Source: Gonocerus acuteangulatus (lineage: Eukaryota; Arthropoda; Insecta; Hemiptera; Coreidae). Taken from it: a stretch of DNA of 64,000 nucleotides. A program made the translations under genes and the position numbers. The DNA lies in the NCBI GenBank assembly GCA_946811695.1, contig OX328123.1, forward strand, positions 148,937,378 to 149,001,377. Direction: 5' to 3'. A model generated the notes under the pieces. It saw only the letters and a list, made by a program, of their open reading frames with translations, made no database searches and was not told the DNA's origin. Shown here one piece after another: positions 31,747 through 43,186 of the stretch (positions are counted from its first letter, which is position 1; every line of letters starts with the position of its first letter).

Positions 31747-31937
31747 GATCGATCTTCTAGGCTCAGAAGATCGAATTCAGTATGGATCGATCTTCTAGGC
31801 TCAGAAGATCGAATTCAGTATGGATCGATCTTCTAGGTTCAGAAGATCGAATTCAGTATGGATCGATCTTCTAGGTTCAGAAGATCGAATTCATTATGGA
31901 TCGATCTTCTAGGCTCAGAAGATCGAATTCAGTATGG
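31747..31937. repeat. 38-bp tandem repeat x5 with internal hairpin
   Basis: GATCGATCTTCTAGG recurs every 38 bp from 31747. Every unit contains CGATCTTCT then a 6-base spacer then AGAAGATCG, a 9-bp stem. Units differ only by C/T in the loop and one A/T in the spacer. Confidence 0.93.
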
Positions 31938-32095
31938 ATCCATTTCACGATTACTTAAAATTACCTACGAAATTCTTATTTCATTTCAACTTGAATCAAC
32001 TTTCATTCGAGAATAGCCCATCACTACTACGGATCGACCTAAATAAGTCGATTTGAATACTTGATAATATTAAAAACATATCTGTCATGGGCGTA

Positions 32096-32357
32096 TATAG
32101 AAAATAATTTCGAGAGGGGGTGGGAAAATTTCAGGGGGGGGGGGGGGCTGCGACCATTTCCGGGGTATGGAATACTAAAAATTTACAACTTGGAATAGTT
32201 TAGGGCAACTAAAACGCTATTACACGTAAAATAAAATATTTTCTATGCACTGAGTGATCTTATTTAATTTATTTTTAAGGGTTTTACGACAAATTTTTAC
32301 CATCAAATCAAAATTTTTGGGTGGAGGGGCTGCAGCCCCCCCTTATATACACCCATG
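32096..32357. mobile_element. hAT-like MITE (CATGGGCG family), second copy
   Basis: Ends CATGGGCGTATATAG and TTATATACACCCATG. An 8-bp target duplication with one mismatch, ATATCTGT (32088-32095) and ATATCTAT (32358-32365). It carries a G-run and GGGGCTGCAGCCCC like the copy at 10330, but that block lies at the opposite end, so it is inverted relative to that copy. Confidence 0.8.
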
Positions 32358-32408
32358 ATATCTATAACCTAAAAGTAGAAAATTTAAGAATATTTTTCAT
32401 GAAAAATA

Positions 32409-32409
<1 letters not shown>

Positions 32410-32458
<49 letters not shown>

Positions 32459-33091
32459 CACGTGTCTGTCTGTTTATCCGTATGTCCGTACGTCTGTTTG
32501 TCTGTTTGTTCCTTAAACAAATCTACACTGTTTGACCGATTTTGACCAAACATGGTACACAGGTAGGTCTTGATACAGGAAATCTCCTAGGCTAGGTCAA
32601 AATAGTCAAATTTCAAAATTTGGTCAAATGGTCAAAAGTTTTGTTCAAGAAAAATTGGCTAGACTGAACCATTCAGATTGTGACGGCCATTTTGAATCGA
32701 CAGCCTTTTTGAATAATGTTTCAAATTTATTTGTTAATGTTCTTGATAATTAAAATAACTCGAACTCATTGATGACTTTACATCATTATATAATCATGTA
32801 ATGCAGTTTATTTCAATTTTATATCAACAGTCACTGTCTAATTAAGGAGCGCTGGCCATTCTTTGCTAAGAGCTATCTACTGGCAGGCTGGTGATGCTGG
32901 CCTCTGTCGGCTGTTTTATGAATTGCTGTGGTGTTGGCCTCTGCCGGCTGCATTATGAATTACTAGACAGATATAAACAAATTCACACCGTTTGACCGAT
33001 TTTGACGTAACTGGGTATACAGGTAGATCTTGATACGGGGAGACTCATTGACAGAAAGTATGTGTGGCATGGCACGCCGGGTACCAGCTTG
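32410..33091 (+). mobile_element. Putative non-autonomous Helitron-like element
   Basis: Starts TCTATATATA (TA tract to 32454), then AAATCACGTGTCTGTCTG and CCGATTTTGACCAAACATGG. It ends GGCACGCCGGGTACCAGCTT G before TATATAATA. Two other loci end CAGCTAG|T after a comparable GC-rich stretch (58043, 59578). TC at the 5' end and a short GC-rich 3' segment followed by CTRR are Helitron hallmarks; here the last four bases are CTTG, one off. An internal duplicate of CCGATTTTGAC lies at 32996. No helicase. Confidence 0.45.
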
Positions 33092-33435
33092 TATATAATA
33101 AAACTACTCCTGTACATTACATACAAATGAGCAAAAAAAATACAATAAAATAATTATAATAATAGAGAGAAATGTTTACAAAAATTAAGAATACAGCTAG
33201 AAACCTTATTTTATTATATTACCTTCTAGTTGGAGAAACAGAAGATATGGAGTCGTCGGTATAATGTTATTATTGTATTAAAAGCCTGTTACTGGACATA
33301 GGACACTTTTCTGGAAATTGCTTCTTTAGTTAAATAATAGAAATTAGATTGAGAAACAAGAGATGACCTTGAGTATTCGAGAAAAAAAAAATAACACTTT
33401 ATTTTACGCTATTCTAGACAGATCGATTCATTTAA

Positions 33436-34450
33436 CCCTTTCCTTACCGTGGAATGCTCCAGCAGTCGAGAGCGGTCGGGACCTGTGTACCGTGTACTTG
33501 TGTAGAAGTCGAAGGAAGACGGGACCCACGTACCGTGGACTTGTACGGCAGTCGAGAGCTCGGCGTATCTCTCGCATTCTTTATCTTTTCATTTCTCGAC
33601 TTTAGAGCTATCTAGCGTTACCGTATCGTACTCCTAGTATTCCTGCCTATTACTAGATGGCATTTGAATGAAGTTTTTGGTCGTTTTCAGTCGAATTAGA
33701 ACTCGTTGCCTTCTCCACCCATTTACCCTGTCAACCCTTGTAAAATTATCGTTTGTTTTTATACTTCTGTACATTCCTAACAGCATTTATTAAATCAGTT
33801 AATTTTTAGTCCTGAAGTTAAGATCTTATATTCGTGTTTTGTTAAATTTAGAAAAACTGTTTTTTTTATTGCGAGTCCTCCATTTTTAAAAAATATTTAA
33901 TATTTAATTAAAATGTTTAATATATTACATATCTAATTAAATAACTCATTAAATTAACTGTAAATCTTTATAATTATGCTTTTGTTTTTGTAACTAAATT
34001 TTATACATAAAAAAAAAATTAACTCCGCCGGTGTACAAAGTCACGGATCAAAACTGAAGATGGAAAATTTATTTGCCGTACTTATTGAGTATTTAATTCC
34101 CTTGCCTATTATTCATAAAAGAAAGGGCAACTGAAAAAAAAATCTTTTTTTTTTTTTACTCGTATATAATATAGCTTTTTTATAACTTATTTTTAAAGAA
34201 AGTTATTCAACTTAAAATAATTATTGAAACGCCAAACTAATTGAACATAAATAAAAATTAATAATCATTGTAAGCAAAATAAAAATCAAAATGACAAAAG
34301 CTGAGTTTTAATACGGCGAGGAGATCGCTAAAAGTCGAGGCAGTGTGACCGAGAGTGGGAAAAGTATCCCGTACAGGGGGCCCTGCGCCGGGTGCGAGTG
34401 TCCCGTACAGGAGAACACTTCTTCTCGCAGCTCATTGCGTACGGAAAGGG
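33436..34450. mobile_element. piggyBac-like MITE flanked by TTAA
   Basis: TTAA (33432-33435) then CCCTTTCCTTACCGTGG; at the other end GTACGGAAAGGG then TTAA (34451-34454). TTAA duplication and CCC-starting ends are diagnostic of piggyBac. Subterminal GC-rich blocks contain CCGTGGACTTGTACGG and TCCCGTACAGG. The 1-kb interior is A/T-rich with no transposase, so it is non-autonomous. Short frames at 33363-33605 only reflect the GC-rich end. Confidence 0.75.
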
Positions 34451-34458
34451 TTAAAAAT

Positions 34459-34650
34459 AGGCCCTTGGAGATCGATTCTTAAAAAAGATCGGCCTTGCAG
34501 TTCGGTTCATTAATAGATCGGTCCTTGGAGATCGATTCTTTAAAAAGATAGGACATTCGAGATCTATTCTTTAAGTAGACCGGCCCTTGGAGCTCGATTC
34601 ATTAAAAAGATCGACCCTTGGAAACCGATTTAAAAAATGTATATATCCTG
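34459..34650. repeat. Degenerate ~33-bp minisatellite
   Basis: CCCTTGGAGATCGATTC with TTAAAAAAGATCGG-type spacers is repeated about five to six times with divergence, immediately next to the piggyBac-like right end. Confidence 0.75.
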
Positions 34651-35265
34651 TTAAACAGATCGATTCAGATCGCCCTTCTCAAGCACATACTTTTGTGTTT
34701 AGAATCAATCCATTGGTAGAGATTATAACTGCAGTTATTCTAGCAGAATCTAATTTGTAGAGGTCCTTCAAATCAACAGCCAAAGGCCGTAGCCGGGTAA
34801 GCATGGGTTGTCGGCCCCAGAAAGGTTTTCGCTTGAAATTTGGAGGATCAAACTAGTCCCTTAAAAGTGGCCTAAAGCCACAATTTCAGCTCTGAATTCT
34901 CACCCCCTGTCGAATAAAAAAAAGAAAATCGAAATTGCTTTGATTATTGTTACCTCAGGATTGAGTTGTCGGATCAGAATGAATAAAAAAAGAAAATACG
35001 CATCTTTCTTAAGGCTTTTAGACAAAAATTAATTCGCCTTTCGGCGACATCGCGTTCAATTGTTTTTTCGTGTTGTTATTTTTTAATTATTTTTTTTACG
35101 GAGTATCCGTTTCGGTACAATCACCAAACTTTTTGTGAAAATTCTCTTACCATCGGTGTACTATCTCAATTTTTTTCAAGACGCTCCAAGCGGTACGCCA
35201 TAGTAAAAAAAATCGATTCTATTTTGGCATATATTATGGAAAAGCAAGAGGGTTATATTTAATAA

Positions 35266-35267
<2 letters not shown>

Positions 35268-35303
<36 letters not shown>
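35268..35303. repeat. (TA)n microsatellite
   Basis: Short TA tract in A/T-rich sequence between the 44-bp inverted repeats. Confidence 0.9.
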
Positions 35304-35306
<3 letters not shown>

Positions 35307-35359
35307 CGACTGTGTATAAAATGTTTGTTGATAAACATTATTATCCGTATTATCAATGG

Positions 35360-35414
35360 ATTTTTTTTTTTTTTTTTTTTTTTTTACGGCGTTTAGACAG
35401 CCAGGCCATTATTT
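35360..35414 (-). mobile_element. Tail-only SINE insertion (minus strand)
   Basis: A T-run then ACGGCGTTTAGACAGCCAGG and CCATTATTT; on the minus strand this is a GGC...ACGCCGTAAAA tail. It is flanked by CCGTATTATCAATGG (35345-35359) and CCGTTTTATCAATGG (35415-35429), a 15-bp duplication with one mismatch. As at 3431, only the shared 3' tail was inserted. Confidence 0.72.
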
Positions 35415-36061
35415 CCGTTTTATCAATGGTTATTGTTTAGATATATTATACATCGGCTCGACAACTAAGACGATTAGCAGCTAACGAGGTGTGTGACGTC
35501 TGAGTTTCACTGGATCAAGTTAATAAATAGTGTAAATAAAAGAAGTAATCCTACTAAGAATCATTCAATATCTGTAACCCGCTCCTTTTCTATTTAAATA
35601 AGCCAAGATTTCTGTGTAAGAATTAAGGCTGATTCACGCTAGACCGTGTCAGGTCCGGGCAGGGCCACGGTGAAACAATCACACCAGCATTTTCAATGGA
35701 CTCGTTCACGCTGTCTGGGGCCGACAACCCATGCTTACCCGGCTACGGCCTTTGATATTATCAGCATTCATTATTGAGTTATTAATTATATCAGCAGTCA
35801 TATTATGCTTGTCGATGATGAAAATATCTGGTTTATTATCGTGAACAGTTCGGTCCGTAATCAAACCTCATCCCAGTAGATTTGAATTCTATCATTTTCA
35901 TAGGGCTTAGTCATTATAGAGTACATTATAATTATTATGTGTTTCTATCGTACTTTACTTGGGGAAACTTTGTCTTTCGTGAACATTTGTTGACGCCTTG
36001 ACATTTAGAACTAAAGTTACATCATTCTTTTCACACATGACAACCATAAAAGCATCCCAAA

Positions 36062-36115
<54 letters not shown>
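36062..36115. repeat. Poly(A) tract
   Basis: About 53 consecutive A. It may mark the 3' end of a retroposon, but no tail hairpin or body is recognisable upstream. Confidence 0.9.
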
Positions 36116-36116
<1 letters not shown>

Positions 36117-36549
36117 AAACCCATATGCCATATAATTTAGAGAGATAAAGATTCAAGGATAAATCTTCGGCATGAATATTTTCAACTAATGCCCATTTAA
36201 GTAGATAGGAATCTGTGAGCCTAGCTGTCAGTGAGGAATGTATCCGTAAGTTACTAGAGTACTAGACTAACCTCGCCGATGCCCTAGAAGAGATCTTCCT
36301 ACGGTTGCCAAACTTGTCAAGGTGGACAGGACTCGTGACATCTCTAGTCCACTAGGCCGTCTTGTAGCTAGGACTTCAAGGTCAGAGGAATGGGTTACAG
36401 CTTCGACTTGTTCATCAGGTCTGGTGTCCAGCTGTTCATGTCTAGCGTACGGACCTCCTTCAGAGAGTATGCATAATGAATGTCTCATGATGACAGGGAA
36501 GATTAGTTCCAAGTCCTCGTCATGAAAAATGGCCTTGAGCTCAGGCACT
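36116..36549. other. Unassigned, locally GC-richer stretch
   Basis: 36260-36548 is open on both strands (93 codons on minus, 67 on plus) with balanced composition. Neither frame resembles a family I know. It could be a diverged coding relic. It ends at the target duplication of the TIR element. Confidence 0.3.
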
Positions 36550-36557
36550 TCTATCGG

Positions 36558-37289
36558 GGTAAAAATGCAGTTTCCCGCCCTCCAAACCGATTTCTTTCAA
36601 ATTTTGTACAATAATGTATTTTGATGCACTAAACACGAATACGATAAAAAAAAACCGTCGGATTTATCTAGGAAAGAAGTTATTAAGCACTAAAGTTCAC
36701 TGTTATGCAGGTTATGAGAGCTATTAATTATAGCGAGTTGGATTGACTGGGGTTTTGTTATCTTCTTGAGCGAGCGTAGCGAGCGGAAACGCATAGCACG
36801 TATGCCCTTAAGCGACAGGGGACGATGCCCTTAAAATTACCAATATTTTGGAATAAATGGTTTCTGAACATTTCAAATGAGAGTTCTCTGTTTCCCAATG
36901 TTACATATCTGCGCATGCGCGTGTTTACAAATACGCTGATGACGCCTAGTTTTATAACCTTCCTAACTTTAGTGCTTAATATTATATTCTATTAATTTTA
37001 GCGAGTTGGATTGACTGGGGTTTTGTTATCTTCTTGGGCGAGCGTAGCGAGCGGAAACGCATAGCATGTATGCCTTAAAGTCGTCATTTATGCCTTAAAG
37101 TCGTCACAAATTTAGTTGCTTACATTAGCTCTCATAACCTGCATAACAGAGAACTTAAGTGCTTAATAACTTCTTTCCTAGTTAAATCCGACGTTTTTTT
37201 TATCGTATTCCTGTTTAGTGCATCAAAATACGTCATTGTGCAAAATTTGAAAGAAATCGGTTTGGAAGGCGGGAAACTGCATTTTTACC
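36558..37289. mobile_element. TIR element with 8-bp target duplication, superfamily unassigned
   Basis: Ends GGTAAAAATGCAGTTTCCCG and its inverse, with arms of about 170 bp (ACCGATTTCTTTCAAATTTT with AAAATTTGAAAGAAATCGGT). A perfect 8-bp duplication TCTATCGG lies at 36550-36557 and 37290-37297. The interior has a ~75-bp direct repeat, AGCGAGTTGGATTGACTGGG ... GCGAGCGTAGCGAGCGGAAA (36731 and 36999). No transposase. Eight-base duplications fit hAT, P or Merlin; GG-starting ends argue against typical hAT. Confidence 0.8.
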
Positions 37290-37699
37290 TCTATCGGTAA
37301 GCAGGTATTGTAGTTCCAAGTTAACGTTCTATTTTTAAGTCAGAAATTTGGCCTGCATTAGATTGACCACAATTCTGTGATATCTTACCTTATAACCTGT
37401 CTTAAAGATAAGGGAAGATAGTATATTCCCTTATCATGTTGTTCGTCCAAGATGGCTAGGATTCATTTTTTCTAAATACGTAAAACTCAAGTCCTTTTTA
37501 ATTACACAAAAATGGATACTTATTTTTTGTTTTATTTGACATAGACATCTCTTGTCCTAGAATCGGAATGATCCTGATCAAGATCCGGAACGGGTCGCTT
37601 AAAATAGTCTTTATTATGATTTAATCTTGATCGTGAAAAAAATACGCGGTAGAAAGTGACTTCAACTTCGAATTTCTCCTTTTTATTTAACTGGACATC

Positions 37700-37865
37700 G
37701 ACTTCAAGACCATTAGCGCCGGGTTATCCATAGGTTGCCACCCTTTCTGAATATCCACGAGGAGCAGGGCATTTTTCGACGGGACCATAAACGAAAAAAC
37801 TCAATGTGATGGAAGTGAGATTCCACCCCGAATCCCTTAAAGCATGAATCCTATCGGCTAACCAC
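37700..37865 (-). mobile_element. Degenerate SINE remnant
   Basis: CCATTAGCGCCGGGTTATCC then ATAGGTTGCCACCCTTTCTG matches, inverted, the body and tail of the 5S-SINE at 45153 and the SINE at 7785. No recognisable head remains. Confidence 0.5.
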
Positions 37866-38574
37866 TCAATCACGTGTAGATCCCACTAATTGTTGATAAT
37901 TAATTTAATCCATTCTCCAAGTATGAGGCTTCCAATTTCATTGAAAGAAGGATAACAGCTATTTTTCGTAGATTCTAATTGGAAATCGCAGCCTCCATCA
38001 AATTTGGCCCCCGGATTGCCTATAATTTGACGCCATTAAAGAAACTGGGGGAATAATTTGATGATAGGCCAATTGCAGCCCTGTCCTGACTCAGAGCACC
38101 AAGCTTCCTTATCAAAGCCCTTCATTAGGATCTACTGATAGAGATATTTACACGATATCAAGGTGCTACAATAATTGATTTATAATTATCGATTCTTAGT
38201 GCGATAATAATATCAAATATGGTGATATTATTCTTTTAATTTAAGCTAAGTAGTTCTTCGGGGCAGTTAATAAATTTGTCCTCGCTTGTAACTTTTAATC
38301 AACTTAAATTATAAGAAGCTTATTAAAATTATCGAATAATTAATACTTATTTTTATAATAACCTTGTCACAAAAATTTAATATTGCTCTGATAATATCAG
38401 GAACACCCACACCTTTGTGGTTAATTTGGCAGAAATAAAAAACGTAATTTCTCTGTAATTTTGTCGAGGTGTGTAATAAAAATTTAGTCTTCACACCATT
38501 CTCCTTTAAAACACGTTTTGCCCGTTATTGCGCACCTCTTACTCACAATCAGAAGTTTTAAATATACCACAACG

Positions 38575-39595
38575 AGTTGGGCATTATTTAATAAAGTTGT
38601 TATTCAATAATCATTCAAATAATTTTTTATTGAATAAGAATTTATTCAGTTATTCATTCATTCTGAATAATCCATTATTTTTTATTCACGAACATAACAC
38701 TTGAAGGTTTACTTCCGCTCCACTTCTAGTCCACAATTGGTTCTCTTCCGGTCCTATTCTAGTCCACTTCCGGTCAGGTCTGGGCAACTTCGGGGCTTTC
38801 TGTTCCATTCCTGATCCACGATGGCTAAGCGCGGTTCGATCTGGATCACTTCCGGTCACTCACAGTCACGGGCACACTCCATCCATTCTATCCCCTTCTT
38901 AATTTGCTGTTATTTCCTTTCACTTTAGGGTCACTTCCAGTTATTCGCCATCACACTCTGCTCAAAACCCACATGGGCCCTTGCGGTCCCTGTTAATTGC
39001 TTGTCAGACACCATATTCATTCCGACCCCAATTCAAAGAGGGGATCTGGAAACTTCCTCTTCACTTCCAGTATTAAATAATCACTTCTGGGGCACTAAAT
39101 TATTCTCTGGGTTCACTTACTTTTGGCTCACTATATTTATCCCTGAGTCCCCTCCGGGTGGATCTGTGGCATATCTGGGTACTTCCGCTTGGCTTCCGGC
39201 TTACGCTCAGTCTCTCATACTTAATTTATAGTCCCTATATTCATCCTTGGGTCATTTCCGGGTGAATCTGGATCAATTCTGGTTCCCTTTGCCTGTATTT
39301 CCGTTCTCTTATAATTAATTACTTCTGGGTCACTACACACCTCTCTAGACCACGTCCGGATCTATCTGTGTCACTTCCGGACTCTGCTATTAATTTTCTC
39401 ACAACTTTGTTTTTATTCGATTGTACTTTCCATTTAAATAAATCATTTTTATTCAATAAAGAATAAAAATAAAAAAGTTCCACTTTGAATGAATGAAGTA
39501 GTCATTGAATGAATGAATAATAAATGAAATTGTATTCATTATTCAGAATGAAATAACAGATTTATTCATTATTCTTTATTCTGAATGATTTTTAA
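38575..39595. mobile_element. Probable hAT-like MITE carrying a minisatellite
   Basis: The right end TTTTTAACCAACACTG (inverse CAGTGTTGGTTAAAA, a common hAT terminus) faces a diverged left end with GAGTTGGGCATTATTTAATA. Subterminal TGAATGAATAAT-type repeats occur on both sides. Flanks TATACCAC and TTACCACC may be a decayed 8-bp duplication. No transposase. Confidence 0.5.
38700..39390. repeat. Degenerate CACTTCCGGTC-type minisatellite
   Basis: CACTTCCGG or close variants (ACTTCCGC, ACTTCCAG, CTTCCGGTC) recur more than ten times with GATCTGG and CTAGTCCAC spacers. It lies between the inverted ends of the hAT-like element. Confidence 0.7.
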
Positions 39596-39769
39596 CCAAC
39601 ACTGTTACCACCAATTTAAAAATAATGAAGTTTACAAATGAAATATATATGAAGTTTAAATTCACTTGTGGACTTTTTTATACGGAGATTTGTAGACATT
39701 TTTACTCGTTTAAAAACCTTTCTACAAATCCTTTAAACATACAAATCTACAAACCCTTTAAACTCACAA

Positions 39770-40250
39770 GAGGCTCAATATACTTACCTCCAGGCCATCC
39801 ATTCACTACTTCCCAGCTGAATGACCTCTATGCTCAGTTACCTCCTCCAGTACTCCTTATGGGGGACTATAATAGTCACAATAGTCTGTAGCATTCACCC
39901 ACTACAGATAGAAGAGGGAAAATGCTAGAAGCGTTTATTAATATCAATGAGTTATGCATCCTGAATGATAATTCGCCAACGCCACTCAATGCTCGAACCG
40001 GATTAGAGTCAATCATAGATCTCTCCATGGGCAGTCCTATTCTTGCACCTCGTTGCACTTGGTATGCTCATGGAGACCTCTATGGCTCAGACCATTATCC
40101 TTTGGTAATTACCTTTGAAGAAACCGTACCTGAATCGTGCGGTTTGTCCAAATGGAAAATAATTCCTGGAGTGAATACCAAGACCTTGCCCAACTAAAAC
40201 ACATTGACACGGAAACTACTGATGTAGACCAAATTATTCAATTTTTCAAT
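39770..40250 (+). pseudogene. LINE APE endonuclease, C-terminal half (broken)
   Basis: SIYLPPGHPFTTSQLNDLYA, LLMGDYNSHNSL, stop, HSPTTDRRGKMLEAFININE...GLESIIDLSMGSPILAP...GSDHYPLVITF. GDYNSHN corresponds to the GDFNAH catalytic motif and SDHYPL to the SDH motif of apurinic-like LINE endonucleases, which nick the target. TAG at 39889-39891 most simply replaces a Trp codon. Two opposite frameshifts (about 40150-40166 and about 40245) bracket a stretch read in the third frame. The N-terminal catalytic half is absent. Confidence 0.8.
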
Positions 40251-42245
40251 TTTACAAGCGGCTGAACAGTCAATACCAAAAAGTAAAAATAATAGTAGGA
40301 GAAATTTAGTGCCTTAGTGGGATAAACAGTGTGAAGAGGCTATCAAGAATAGGAAAAGAGCATTAAGAAAATTTCAAAGACATCATTGCTCTGAGCATTT
40401 AGATATATATTTGATCGCTAGGAGAGAAGCAAGAAAAACCATAAACATCGCGAAAAGGAAATCTTGGCGCGAGTATGTCAGTCAAATCAACTGCCATACT
40501 CCTGCAAGCGATATATGGCACATTGTAAAGAAAATTATAGGCCGTAAAGGAGCAAACACTATAAATCTACTTAAATCTGGACCATCAGTAATTACGAGCC
40601 CTATAGATATTGCGAATCTTCTTGCAGAACATTTTAAAAACATTTCATCTAACTCTAACTACTGCCCTGAATTCTTAGTAACGAAACATCTAGTAGAATC
40701 ACAACCAATAGAAATAAATAGAGATCCCATTAATCCACTAAATTTACCATTTACATATTTAGAATTAACTCTAGCTCTGGAATCTCGCAAGGACACCTCT
40801 CCTGGTCCAGACAACATTACTATTTCAATGATATAAAATCTTTCAACTGATAATAAACAAATCCTCTTAAAGATATTCAACAATATTTTTATCTCATCTC
40901 GTTTCCCTAACATTTGGAGAAAATCGGTGTGCATACCTATACTTAAAACTGGCAAACCACAAGATGAAACTGCAAGTTATCGAATCATCTCCCTGACCTG
41001 TTCACTCTGTAGATTAATGGAAAAGATGATAATGAAAAGGCTACATTGGTACATGGAGAAAAATAATCTTTACACTAATTGGCAGAGTGGATTTAGGCCA
41101 GGACGCAGTACTAGAGATAATCTAGTAAGGTTAGAGACAGATATTAACTCTGCTTTTAACTCAAATGAAAAGGTTTTAGCCGTATTTATTGACATAAAAA
41201 ATGTATCGACTGTATCTGGAGGAGGCTTATACTTGACAAACTCATACAAATGGGAGTAAATGGTCATATATTTAATTTTATTCAAAATTTTTTGACGAAT
41301 AGAACATTTTGTATTCGAAATGGTACTCAGCTCTCACTGGAATCAGTACAAGAAAATGGGGTCCCGCAGGGAAGTGTAATTAGTGCCTTTCTGTTTTCCA
41401 TTGCAATAAATGATTTACTTAATCACATAGAAGAACCTGTCAAAGCAATGCTGTACGCTGATGATATAGTCATTTATTGTAACGGAAAAGTAATTGAAAA
41501 TGTGCACGAGAACATACAACTGTCTCTAAACAAAATTAATAACTGGTTAAAAAATCATGGTTTCACTGTATCCAATATTAAAACTGAATGCATATTTTTC
41601 TCTAAAAAGAAAGTTGACAACCCAACCCCATTGTTTGTAAGTGGAGCTCCCATAAAGTTTGTAGATAGTATTAAATTCCTGGGACTTACTTTTGATAAAA
41701 ACCTTAATTGGAAAAATCACTTAAAAATTACGCGAGCAAATTGCTTCAAGACACTAAATATCCTCAAAATGTTGTCTTGCACTAAATGGGGAGGAGACAA
41801 GGTCAGCATGTTGATGTTATACCGCAGCCTGGAGAGAGCCAAGATGGATTATGGCTGCATGGCCTATGGTTCAGCTTCACCCACAACTCTCAAAATGCTT
41901 GATAGTATTCACCATGCTGGCATCAGACTAGCAACCAGAGCATTCCGATCTAGCCCAACAAACAGCCGATGCGTTGATGCAGGAGAACTGCCTTTAGAAC
42001 TCCGTAGAGAATTATTAACGCTTAACTTCTACATTACTATATTATCCTCCAATAATCACCCTCTTAACGTATACATCCAGGACCCAGTAAACATCCCTAG
42101 ACGAAGAACTCCAAGAAAGCCTTTCCCTCTCCGGATATCAGAGCTATTATATAAATTCAACATCGCCCTACCGTATATTTTTCATAGTGCTGTGCCCTCC
42201 AGGGAACCGTGGTCTCTACCCTTTCCCAATATCAACTTCAAATAA
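40251..42245 (+). pseudogene. LINE reverse transcriptase (broken)
   Basis: Domains in order: a basic linker (ARREARKTINIAKRKSWREY), SPGPDNI, the motif 1-2 region PILKTGKPQDETASYRIISL and FRPGRSTRDNLVRLETDI, motif A VFIDIKK (the Asp is kept), motif B QENGVPQGSVISAFLFSIAI, motif C YADD (about 41456) and the thumb NWKNHLKITR. It copies LINE RNA at the nicked target. Lesions: TAG 40315-40317, TAA 40834-40836, a frameshift in the A-run at about 41195-41205 just after motif A, and TAA 42243-42245. Catalytic Asp residues are intact. Confidence 0.9.
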
Positions 42246-43120
42246 TCCAAATTCGTTAAAAAAGATACCAGCCCGTATATATATCAACAGGAATTTCTGA
42301 AAATAAGAAATGAATTTCCTCAAGCTATTCACATTTTCACTGACGGTTCTAAGGACAACGATGGAGTTGGTGCTGCAACACACTCCAACACCACGAACAA
42401 TATGTTCGCCCTCAGTAAAATGTGTAGCATCTTCACTTCCGAACTGTTGGCCATAACAAAGGCCTTAAATATAACAACTAACTCTAACTATAAAGTAATT
42501 TTTACGGATTCTTTGTCTGCACTTCTTGCTCTGAGGAATCCATTCTCAAACCATCCACTGATTACACTCACTCATGAAACCATAGCAGATCTTCAAAGAA
42601 ATAGTGAAACAGTTCTTTTCGTATGGGTACCCGGTCACTTCGGAATAAAAGAGAATGAGGTGGCCGATGCCTTAGCGAAAAGAGCTGTAAAAGAAGGCAT
42701 TCCCTATCATAGGGTTCCAAAGAATGATATCATTAATTACCTGAAGGAAATAGTCTGGCAAAACTGGCAATCTACATGGCAAATAATAGAAAACAACAAA
42801 TTAAGAGAAATAAAATCGACAGTTAAAGCATGGAAGACCCCACCCAGCATCAATAGAAAACATGAAGTTGCCTTAAGTCGATTGCGGATTAGGCATACAA
42901 GATTAACTCATTCATTCCTTTTTTCTAAAGAACCACCCCCAATCTGTGAATCATGCAACGTTCAAGTAACAGTGAAACATCTACTTATAGAATGTCGAAT
43001 ATATCAGACAATTAGAGAAGAGCTAATGTTATCAGGCATATGGATGAAATACTTGGCGATGATAACGTTAGAAAGCTATTAAACTTTATAGACAAAACGG
43101 AATTAATAAATAAAATCTAA
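42246..43120 (+). pseudogene. LINE RNase H and C-terminal CCHC
   Basis: In frame with the RT after the stop at 42243: HIFTDGSKDNDGVGAATHS, FTSELLAITKAL, VIFTDSLSALLAL, WVPGHFGIKENEVADALAKR. These supply the D-E-D-D residues of a cellular-type RNase H, all present. Then SRLRIRHTRLTHSFL and CESCNVQVTVKHLLIEC form C-x2-C-x7-H-x4-C. A frameshift near 43035 separates the last residues (MDEILGDDNVRKLLNFIDKT), whose stop is at 43118-43120. RNase H in LINEs removes the RNA strand after reverse transcription. Confidence 0.88.
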
Positions 43121-43148
43121 AGACATAAGATTAATTAAATAAGCAGGA

Positions 43149-43186
<38 letters not shown>

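Larger units (their letters stand above)
34782..35757. repeat. Segment bounded by ~44-bp inverted repeats
   Basis: AAAGGCCGTAGCCGGGTAAG, CATGGGTTGTCGGCCCCAGA at the left (about 34784) is inverted at about 35712-35755 with no visible mismatch over about 44 bp. No target duplication is clear. Between them lies A/T-rich sequence with a (TA)n tract and a SINE-tail insertion. It may be an element of unknown type or two inverted copies of one terminus. Confidence 0.6.
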
